A stretch of DNA of 7,722 nucleotides from Leptolyngbyaceae cyanobacterium CSSed165cm_216 (GTDB lineage Bacteria; Cyanobacteriota; Cyanobacteriia; Phormidesmidales; Phormidesmidaceae). Shown here one piece after another: positions 1 through 5,363 of the stretch. Made by a program: the position numbers and the translations under genes. The notes beneath the pieces were generated by a model. The model worked only from the letters and a program-made list of their open reading frames with translations. It made no database searches and was not told the DNA's origin. Where the stretch lies: the NCBI GenBank assembly GCA_007135385.1, contig SLIY01000097.1, positions 1 through 7,722 of the forward strand, read 5' to 3'. Positions within the stretch are counted from its first letter, which is position 1, and every line of letters starts with the position of its first letter.

Positions 1-53
1 AACTCAATGCCTTCATCCTCAATTTTTTTCAGGATGTCTGCTGGGGTTGCCAT
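1..53 (-). CDS. glnA: Glutamine synthetase, N-terminal fragment (partial)
   Basis: Reading the minus strand from ATG at 53-51 gives MATPADILKKIEDEGIE, then the window ends. This matches the usual start of cyanobacterial type I glutamine synthetase, which opens with a short helix of the form M-A-x-P-x-x-(I/V)-L-K-x-I-x-D-(E/x)-x-I-E. The enzyme joins ammonium to glutamate using ATP and is the entry point of the GS-GOGAT cycle. The start is supported by a strong Shine-Dalgarno AAGGAG at 65-60, six bases before the ATG. An NtcA-type promoter sits about 100 bases upstream, as expected for glnA. Only 17 codons are visible, so the identity rests on this short N-terminus plus the promoter and the apcF neighbour. 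Another protein with a similar first helix is possible but less likely. Confidence 0.8.
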   Translation of the reverse strand, partial: MATPADILKKIEDEGIE

Positions 54-445
54 GAACTACTCCTTAAACCTCTATAGCGTTCAAACGTTGAAGACCGTTT
101 CACAGGCACCGGCTCATCTGACTAATCCTAGGAATAGGGGTTCGCTTGTTTTGTATCAGTCACTACTTTTTGTCAGGGTTTGACGACAAAACGCTGAGGG
201 GATGACGATTACCCAGGTTGGCAGGGAGATGGTATCCGAACATATCAGACCATGACCTTTTGTAAAGATTCACTCATAAAGATTGGGGGGAAGCCGTTGC
301 TGAGGGGCATAGGGATCAACCTGCGTGGTAAACTTTCACGAGAATCAGACTGGTTTGTGCCCTGAGTTTGCCGGAATGCCGGGGATAGGGCCAGACTGAA
401 TCGCCCATTTGCTGTTGGCCAATTGAGAGTTGGGAGATATCATTC
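54..445. other. Divergent glnA-apcF intergenic region
   Basis: This 392-bp spacer has no convincing coding sequence. It holds the glnA leader and NtcA promoter at its left end. Just beyond the NtcA box is a 7-bp inverted repeat, TTTTGTC (168-174) with GACAAAA (185-191). An 8-bp direct repeat, TAAAGATT, occurs at 263-270 and 277-284. A TTGGCCAA palindrome lies at 415-422. The apcF ribosome site GGAG is at 433-436, nine bases before its ATG. I could not find a convincing -35/-10 pair for apcF, so its promoter is unassigned. Confidence 0.7.
125..166 (-). promoter_or_regulatory. NtcA-activated (class II) promoter of glnA
   Basis: An exact NtcA box GTA-N8-TAC lies at 153-166. On the minus strand it is followed after exactly 22 bases (152-131) by TAGGAT at 130-125, which fits the TAN3T -10 box. 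This spacing (about 22 bp) is the textbook arrangement of nitrogen-control promoters, where the NtcA dimer replaces the -35 element and activates under high 2-oxoglutarate. Transcription would start near 118, giving a leader of roughly 65 nt that contains a small TTCAA-CGT-TTGAA hairpin and the AAGGAG ribosome site. The box is nearly symmetric, but no suitably spaced -10 was found on the plus strand, so it is assigned to glnA rather than apcF. Confidence 0.85.
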
Positions 446-952
446 ATGCGGGATGCTGTGACAACGCTGATCAGGACCTACGACAACACTGGACGTTACC
501 TGGATCAGAGCGCCCTTGATTCTATTAAGTCCTACCTTGATAGCGGTATAGACCGCATTAAGGCGGCGACAGTGATTAGCGCTAATGCCTCGGGTATCGT
601 CAAAGAAGCCGGATCTAAGTTGTTTGAGCAAGTGCCCGAGCTGATTCGGCCCGGGGGCAATGCCTACACCACCCGTCGCTATGCCGCCTGCCTGCGCGAT
701 ATGGACTACTACCTGCGCTACAGCAGCTATGCCTTGGTAGCGGGTAATTCTGATGTCCTGGACGAACGGGTGTTAACGGGGTTGCGGGAAACCTACAATT
801 CTTTAGGAGTGCCCATTGCCCCTACCGTAGCTGGGGTACAAATTATGAAGGATATCGTCAAAGCTAAGGTGCAAGAAGCTGGCTCTGACCCGGCTGTGGT
901 CGATGCACCCTTTGACTACATCACCCGAGAATTAAGCGAAGTCAGCATTTAG
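446..952 (+). CDS. apcF: Allophycocyanin subunit beta-18 (ApcF)
   Basis: This 168-aa protein is a phycobiliprotein beta-type subunit of the phycobilisome core. ApcF replaces one ApcB in the core trimers and pairs with the linker-phycobiliprotein ApcE at the low-energy end of the energy funnel to the photosystems. Visible signatures are the start MRDAVTTLI, the stretch RPGGNAYTTRRYAACLRDMDYYLRY split around Cys82 (the phycocyanobilin attachment Cys, in AACLRD), Asn72 (the position usually methylated in beta subunits), and LDERVLTGLRETYNSLGVP. The segment LFEQVPELIRPGG (residues 59-71) and the C-terminal FDYITRELSE favour ApcF over ApcB, and the length is normal for ApcF (about 169). The ATG at 446 follows GGAG at 433-436. 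The gene is divergent from glnA and is followed by a likely terminator, so it is probably monocistronic. All key residues are present. Confidence 0.94.
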   Translation: MRDAVTTLIRTYDNTGRYLDQSALDSIKSYLDSGIDRIKAATVISANASGIVKEAGSKLFEQVPELIRPGGNAYTTRRYAACLRDMDYYLRYSSYALVAGNSDVLDERVLTGLRETYNSLGVPIAPTVAGVQIMKDIVKAKVQEAGSDPAVVDAPFDYITRELSEVSI

Positions 953-970
953 GTTGCTGGCTTCGCAACC
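952..970 (+). other. Hairpin directly after apcF
   Basis: GGTTGC (952-957) and GCAACC (965-970) form a 6-bp stem with a 7-nt loop, beginning on the last base of the apcF stop codon. There is no U-tract after it, so it is not a clean intrinsic terminator. It may protect the 3' end of the abundant phycobilisome transcript or be incidental. Confidence 0.4.
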
Positions 971-1043
971 CGGTTCCTAGATCAGAAACCTGGTTATGCG
1001 GTTGGGCGACTGGCAGCATAATCAGGGTTTTGGCCCTACCCTG

Positions 1044-1068
1044 TTGGTCCTGGGGACCAGTTTAATTT
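1044..1068 (+). terminator. Probable intrinsic terminator downstream of apcF
   Basis: TGGTCC (1045-1050) and GGACCA (1054-1059) pair perfectly around a TGG loop. A possible closing wobble pair is U1044-G1060. The stem runs straight into the T-rich run TTTAATTT (1061-1068). A GC-containing stem followed by Us is what a Rho-independent terminator looks like; cyanobacteria lack Rho and rely on these. The imperfect U-tract keeps confidence moderate. Confidence 0.5.
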
Positions 1069-1071
1069 GGG

Positions 1072-1090
1072 TCGATTTAACTCGATTTAA
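1072..1090. repeat. Direct repeat TCGATTTAA x2, 10-bp phase
   Basis: TCGATTTAA occurs at 1072-1080 and again at 1082-1090, so the two copies sit on the same face of the helix. They lie about 100 bp upstream of the TPR gene start. The core TTTAAC resembles half-sites of OmpR/PhoB-family response regulators such as the cyanobacterial PHO box, but the 10-bp period and the incomplete match leave the regulator unknown. Confidence 0.4.
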
Positions 1091-1193
1091 CATAGAGCGC
1101 TTTTCGAGCAGCGGATCTGAGTGAGTCCTTCACCTGGTCTGCTGCACTGCTTTTGGCCTATTGTTGTAGGGTTGATTGTAAGACCTACCTTTC

Positions 1194-1610
<417 letters not shown>

Positions 1611-1631
1611 AGGTCTCGACATTCAGCCCGA

Positions 1632-1895
1632 TCAGGTCACAAGTTGCACATTTCTGATCACGGTATCAGGTAGCTTGGGCAGAGAGGGCGTTAATTCAAT
1701 CGAGCGAATATTGGCGATGGGGAGCATGACCAGTCGATTTTCCACCTCTAGGGTCAACAGGGTGGAATCCATGATGCTCTTAAGCCGGCTGACCATTTGG
1801 GTGCCATCCCCCTGGGTCGCCATCAGGACATAGGTCTGGACCGTACCATCATTGAAGGTAATCGTCAGTTGATGACTAGACGTTTCAGTTGCCAT
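1632..1895 (-). CDS. Unrecognised small beta-rich protein (87 aa)
   Basis: I do not recognise this family. The protein is 87 aa with no Cys, no signal peptide and no membrane segment. Alternating hydrophobic residues suggest beta strands at about 8-15 (HQLTITFN), 18-26 (TVQTYVLMA) and 46-69 (LLTLEVENRLVMLPIANIRSIELT), separated by a helix-like stretch at 33-43 (QMVSRLKSIMD). That layout would suit a small barrel or SH3/Sm-like fold, but this is inference from pattern only. The start ATG (1895-1893) is well supported by GGAGA at 1906-1902, six bases upstream. It converges with the TPR gene and is divergent from selD. The real ribosome site and clean open frame argue it is a true gene rather than chance. 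Confidence 0.75.
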   Translation of the reverse strand: MATETSSHQLTITFNDGTVQTYVLMATQGDGTQMVSRLKSIMDSTLLTLEVENRLVMLPIANIRSIELTPSLPKLPDTVIRNVQLVT

Positions 1896-1901
1896 AGAGT
1901 A

Positions 1902-1953
1902 TCTCCGTTAGAATCAATCAAGTCCAATCAGGCTCAATTCAGGGCTAATCATA
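1902..1953 (-). promoter_or_regulatory. Candidate promoter and phased repeats of the 87-aa gene
   Basis: TATGAT at 1953-1948 (minus strand) is a good -10 box but has no matching -35. Overlapping and downstream of it are four similar units on the plus strand: CAATCA at 1915 and 1925, CAATTCA at 1935 and TAATCA at 1946, spaced 10, 10 and 11 bp. Read on the minus strand these are TGATT-type units on one helical face, in what would be the leader. They could be an operator for a phase-sensitive regulator; no known factor is identified. Confidence 0.4.
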
Positions 1954-2014
1954 CTTGATACCCCTGAAGGATGCGGCAGATTGGAGAAGGGTTATGGTAA
2001 TCTTGGCTATTCTG

Positions 2015-2042
2015 ATACCGCATACCGTAAACCGTGAACCCT
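2015..2042. repeat. Four 7-bp tandem units (ATACCGC-like) upstream of selD
   Basis: The units ATACCGC (2015-2021), ATACCGT (2022-2028), AAACCGT (2029-2035) and GAACCCT (2036-2042) follow one another without gaps. The invariant ACC recurs every 7 bp. The array lies about 60-90 bp upstream of the selD start and just upstream of an A/T-rich stretch (2060-2071) that could hold the -10 box. Cyanobacteria are known for short heptanucleotide tandem repeats (STRRs); whether this is one of them or a regulator site cannot be told here. Confidence 0.5.
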
Positions 2043-2102
2043 AAGTCACATCTCCCGTCAATAAATAATTAACTGAACACTAGTGGTTGAAAGGTGTAAA
2101 TC

Positions 2103-4439
2103 ATGCCGATGATGCAGGCTGAGGTCCCTATTTCAACCGATGTGGTGCTGGTGGGGGGCGGTCATACCCATGCTCTGGTGTTGCGTCAGTTAGCCATGGT
2201 GCCTTTACCAGGGGTGCGACTGACTCTGATTACCGACTTAGTCGATACCCCTTACTCAGGTATGCTGCCCTGCCATGTGTCGGGGCGCTACGGCTTTGAT
2301 GAATCCCATATTGATTTACGCCCCCTGGCCCAGTTTGCCGACTGTCGCCTGCTGATCGATCGGGCGGTGGGGTTGGATATGGTCAATCAGCGGGTGCTGT
2401 GCGGTCACCATCCACCGGTAAGCTTTGATGTGTTGTCTATCGATACGGGTAGTACGCCCAAGACCGTAGCAGTGCCGGGGGCGGCGAAGTATGCCATTCC
2501 GGCCAAGCCGGTGCCTGATTTATTGTGTCACTGGCAACAGGTGCTGGACCAGGTACGACAATCGCCCCATACTCCCATTACTCTGGCGGTGGTCGGCGGC
2601 GGTGTGGGCGGCGTGGAGCTTACCCTGGCGATGGAGGAACGGTTGCATCGGTTGCTTCAGCAGCTGGGGGCAGCGGCTGAGAATCTGACGATTCACCTGT
2701 TTCATCGCGGCGCAGCCCTGGCCCCTGGGCGCAATCACTGGACCCGCCGCCGCCTAGGGCAGATTATGCAAGAGCGGGGCATCCAACTGCATCTGAATCA
2801 GGCGGTGACGGCCATTACCCAAGATCCTGACACGGGGCAGCGGGTGGTGCGGGGAGAATCGGGACTCAACGCCAGGTGCGATCGCGTATTTTGGGTAACC
2901 AGCGCCGCTGCCCCTGAATGGCTCCAGGATTCTGGTCTTTCCCTGGATGACCAGGGTTTCATTCAAGTGGGGGATACCCTGCAAACCCGGTCCCACCCCA
3001 ATGTGTTTGCCGCTGGCGATGTAGCCACCATGGTCAACCATCCTCGCCCCAAAGCTGGGGTGTTTGCCGTGCGCCAGGCCGAACCCCTCTATCGCAACCT
3101 GCTGCATTGGTTGCGAGGGGAGCCCCTAAAGCCCTTTTACCCCCAACAGGAGTTTTTAAACCTGATTGACGTGGGCTACGGCAAAACCATCGCCTGCCGC
3201 GGTCCCTTGGCGATCGAAACCCGCCTCGCCCGCTGGTGGAAAGACCGGATCGATCAGTCTTTTATGGACAAATTTCGCGATTTGCCCCCAGCAGTCTCCA
3301 TGCCATCTGCCCCCACTCCCGGGCAGACATACGGGTCCGGGCAGACACACGGGTCTGCCCCTACGCCTTCCCTCCCCCACTCCCCCATTCCCCCCTGCGC
3401 CGGTTGCGGTTCTAAAGTCGGCAGTGACGCCCTCGCCCAAGCCCTACAGCGGGTGCAGCAGGACTTTCCTGAGCTACAGACCCCTGATGACAGTTTACTA
3501 ATCGGGTTGGATACCCCCGATGATGCGGCGGTGGTGACTGTCCCTACAGGGCTGGCCATGGTACACACGGTGGATTTTTTCCCGGCCCTGATCAACGACC
3601 CGTTTGTTTTTGCTCAGGTCTGCCTCAAGCACTGCCTGGGAGACCTCTATGCGATGGGGGCCAGGCCGCAAACGGTGCTGGCGATTGTCCAAATTCCCCA
3701 TGCCACCCCGGCCAAACAGGCCGATACCCTGTACCCCCTGTTGGCGGGGATACAAAAGGGGCTACTGGCCACAGGGGCCACGCTGGCTGGGGGCCACACC
3801 ACCGTTGGTCCCCAACTGGCTCTGGGATTTGCTGGTAATGGGTTAGCTGACCCCGCCAAGCTGCTGCGCAAAGGGGGGATGAGCCCGGGGGATGTGCTGA
3901 TCATCACCCAGCCCCTGGGGACCGGCACTCTATTCGCTGCCGATATGCAGTACCGGGCCAAAGGGCGATGGGTACAAGCGGCGATCGCGGCTATGCTCAC
4001 CCCAAATCAGGGGGCGGCCGATACCTTTCGGATTCACCAGGCCACCGCCTGTACCGATATCACTGGCTTTGGGCTGTTGGGCCACCTGCTGGAAATGGCG
4101 CGAGCCTCTGGGGTAACCGTTGCTCTGGAATTGGACACCCTGCCCATTTTGCCTGGGGCCAGGGAAACCTTAGCCCAGGGATTCGTCAGTTCCTTGTATG
4201 CCCAAAACCTGGGGGCGGCCAGAGCCCTGGTAGATGCGGCCCGCCATGCTCAGCATCCTGACTATCCGCTGCTGTTTGATCCACAAACGGCAGGGGGGCT
4301 ACTGGCGGCGGTTCCAGCAGCTACCGCCGAGGCCTGTCTTGAAAGTTTGTGCCACCAAGGGTATGTTGCTGCCAAAATTGGATACATTATGGAGACCGAT
4401 GTCAGCTCCCAGGTTATTACCATCCAGCGTTGGGGCTAG
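2103..4439 (+). CDS. selD: Pyridine nucleotide-disulfide oxidoreductase / selenide,water dikinase fusion
   Basis: SelD makes selenophosphate from selenide and ATP, the selenium donor for 2-selenouridine in tRNA and for selenocysteine. This 778-aa protein joins two enzymes. Residues about 10-395 form an FAD/NAD(P)-dependent oxidoreductase with a dinucleotide motif VLVGGGHTHA (15-24), a second at VVGGGVGG (163-170) and the flavin-site motif FAAGD (302-306). This corresponds to the family described as N-terminal to SelD (TIGR03169). Residues about 431-778 are SelD with the catalytic pair Cys435 and Lys438 in CAGCGSK, the acidic sites in PDDAAV (472-477), HTVDFF (488-493) and GDLYAMG (513-519), LAGGH (561-565) and TDITGFGLLGHL (651-662). 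The linker (about 399-430) is repeat-derived. ATG 2103 follows AAGG at 2091-2094, eight bases before. The redox domain may generate or handle the reduced selenium substrate; this is inferred from the fusion. All key SelD residues I checked are intact. Confidence 0.94.
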   Translation: MPMMQAEVPISTDVVLVGGGHTHALVLRQLAMVPLPGVRLTLITDLVDTPYSGMLPCHVSGRYGFDESHIDLRPLAQFADCRLLIDRAVGLDMVNQRVLCGHHPPVSFDVLSIDTGSTPKTVAVPGAAKYAIPAKPVPDLLCHWQQVLDQVRQSPHTPITLAVVGGGVGGVELTLAMEERLHRLLQQLGAAAENLTIHLFHRGAALAPGRNHWTRRRLGQIMQERGIQLHLNQAVTAITQDPDTGQRVVRGESGLNARCDRVFWVTSAAAPEWLQDSGLSLDDQGFIQVGDTLQTRSHPNVFAAGDVATMVNHPRPKAGVFAVRQAEPLYRNLLHWLRGEPLKPFYPQQEFLNLIDVGYGKTIACRGPLAIETRLARWWKDRIDQSFMDKFRDLPPAVSMPSAPTPGQTYGSGQTHGSAPTPSLPHSPIPPCAGCGSKVGSDALAQALQRVQQDFPELQTPDDSLLIGLDTPDDAAVVTVPTGLAMVHTVDFFPALINDPFVFAQVCLKHCLGDLYAMGARPQTVLAIVQIPHATPAKQADTLYPLLAGIQKGLLATGATLAGGHTTVGPQLALGFAGNGLADPAKLLRKGGMSPGDVLIITQPLGTGTLFAADMQYRAKGRWVQAAIAAMLTPNQGAADTFRIHQATACTDITGFGLLGHLLEMARASGVTVALELDTLPILPGARETLAQGFVSSLYAQNLGAARALVDAARHAQHPDYPLLFDPQTAGGLLAAVPAATAEACLESLCHQGYVAAKIGYIMETDVSSQVITIQRWG
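3306..3395 (+). repeat. Palindromic tandem repeat and C-rich tract inside selD linker
   Basis: An 18-bp unit is tandemly duplicated at 3320-3337 and 3338-3355 with one mismatch. It encodes two six-residue copies, GQTYGS and GQTHGS (residues 407-418). The second copy plus the bases after it form a perfect 8-bp hairpin, GGGCAGAC (3339-3346) with GTCTGCCC (3353-3360), around a 6-nt loop. An upstream TCTGCCC (3306-3312) can also pair with GGGCAGA (3321-3327). It is followed by a C-rich array, CTCCCCCA at 3372-3379 and 3380-3387 and then TTCCCCCC (3388-3395). This resembles dispersed palindromic repeats of cyanobacterial genomes. It keeps the reading frame and falls between the two folded domains. 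Confidence 0.7.
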
Positions 4440-4462
4440 TCAAAAAAGGAGGACTAAAGGCC

Positions 4463-5234
4463 ATGGCAGGAACCCAAGTACTGGCCCATTTGGAACCGAC
4501 ACCGCAGTTATTAGAGCTATTGAATACGCCGCTCAATCTGGGGGTCGTTTTAGCTGGGGTGGCGATCGCCTTTGGGTTGGGCGCGTTCCATGCGCTCTCC
4601 CCAGGCCATGGCAAAACCCTGGTGGGGGCCTACCTGGTAGGGGCGAAGGGTACCCCCCACCAGGCCCTGTTGTTGGGGATCACCACGACCGTGACCCATA
4701 CCCTGGGGGTTTTCGTATTGGGGTTTTTGGCCTTGTTTGTGGCTCAGTATGTAGATCTCGATCAGCTGTATCCAGTGTTGGAGTTGATCAGTGGTTTGGC
4801 GGTATGTGGGGTGGGGGCCAGGCTACTCTATATTCGCCTAGGCCAGGGTCATGACCATGACCCTGACCACGACCACGGCCATAGCCATGATCATGGCCAT
4901 CACCATCACCATCCACCGCTTCCTCAGCGAGATTTACCGGCCCTGATTGCCCTGGGTATTTCTGGGGGGTTAGTAGCCTTGTCCGTCGGCTCTAGTGCTG
5001 TTGCTCAGCGCCATTGCTCTACACCACATTGCCTTTGGATTGGTGCTGGTGAGCGGCTTTAGCCTAGGGCTAGCCTCGGTGCTGACCGGGTTGGGGTTGA
5101 TGGCTGTTTATGCCAGTCGCTGGCTCGATCGGCTCACGGTGGCAGACGGCCTAGTACAACGGCTGTCAGTGGTTAGCGCCGCTGTGGTGATCGCCATTGG
5201 GCTAAGCCTGACCACAGTGTCGGTGCTGACTTGA
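4463..5234 (+). pseudogene. NicO/RcnA-family nickel-cobalt transporter, frameshifted
   Basis: This is a polytopic inner-membrane protein of the NicO family (PF03824, RcnA-like), which moves Ni2+ or Co2+, usually outward. The first frame from ATG 4463 has a hydrophobic segment at 25-44, the hallmark HALSPGHGKTLVGAYLVG (43-60), membrane segments near 65-95 and 103-125, and a His/Asp-rich loop (129-150) typical of metal binding. At ISGGLV (166-171) the frame shifts: the expected continuation PCPSALVLLLSAIALHHIAFG is encoded from 4977 in the next frame, one base on, and runs 85 codons to TGA at 5232-5234. The combined 256 aa is a normal length. Without correction the product has 199 aa, ending in a wrong tail at 5062. 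The start follows a perfect AGGAGG (4447-4452) and lies 23 nt after selD, suggesting co-transcription. A sequencing error, a recent null mutation or recoding are all possible. Confidence 0.85.
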
Positions 5235-5307
5235 CGGTTGCTGGCCTATCGGTTGCTGCCAAGGACACAGACCCACCGGTCCCGGATGGTTTAAGGTCTT
5301 GTATGGT

Positions 5308-5328
5308 GCCCATCACTAGCAGATGGGT
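5308..5328. other. Hairpin between the transporter and pta
   Basis: CCCATC (5309-5314) and GATGGG (5322-5327) form a 6-bp stem with a 7-nt loop; a wobble pair G5308-U5328 may extend it. No U-run follows, so it is a weak terminator candidate. Lying 36 nt before the pta start, it might instead be part of the pta leader. Confidence 0.35.
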
Positions 5329-5363
5329 TGATCTCACTTGGCTGTAGACCGACAAGCGATGCC

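Noticed and set aside
54..124. Glutamine riboswitch (glnA RNA motif) in the glnA leader
   Set aside because: Only a small TTCAA-CGT-TTGAA hairpin is present; I do not see the conserved junction sequence of that motif, and the NtcA promoter already explains control.
1611..1631. Bidirectional terminator between the convergent TPR and 87-aa genes
   Set aside because: The 21-bp gap holds no stable stem and no U-run in either direction.
2754..3107. Antisense open frames within selD and pta
   Set aside because: They lie wholly opposite strongly conserved coding sequence, lack ribosome sites and show no recognisable protein features.
4349..4462. Earlier ATG for the nickel transporter, overlapping selD
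   Set aside because: ATG 4463 has a perfect AGGAGG and gives a natural N-terminus; the upstream residues are just selD read in another frame.
4234..4854. 206-aa open frame across the selD-transporter junction
   Set aside because: It overlaps the well-supported selD and transporter frames and its Gly/Arg/Pro-rich sequence shows no domain; it is a by-product of high GC coding DNA.
4850..4915. CAT/CAC/GAC-rich repeats as a CRISPR or microsatellite
   Set aside because: They encode the His/Asp-rich metal-binding loop typical of NicO transporters; there are no spacers or regular units.
4970..4977. Programmed +1 frameshift in the transporter
   Set aside because: No stop codon or known slippery codon lies in the zero frame at the shift, so error or mutation is the simpler reading; kept only as a minor alternative.
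5328..5363. Upstream TTG start for pta adding 12 residues
   Set aside because: The extra residues do not resemble a Pta start, the TTG overlaps the end of a hairpin, and ATG 5364 begins the beta strand before the P-loop as expected.
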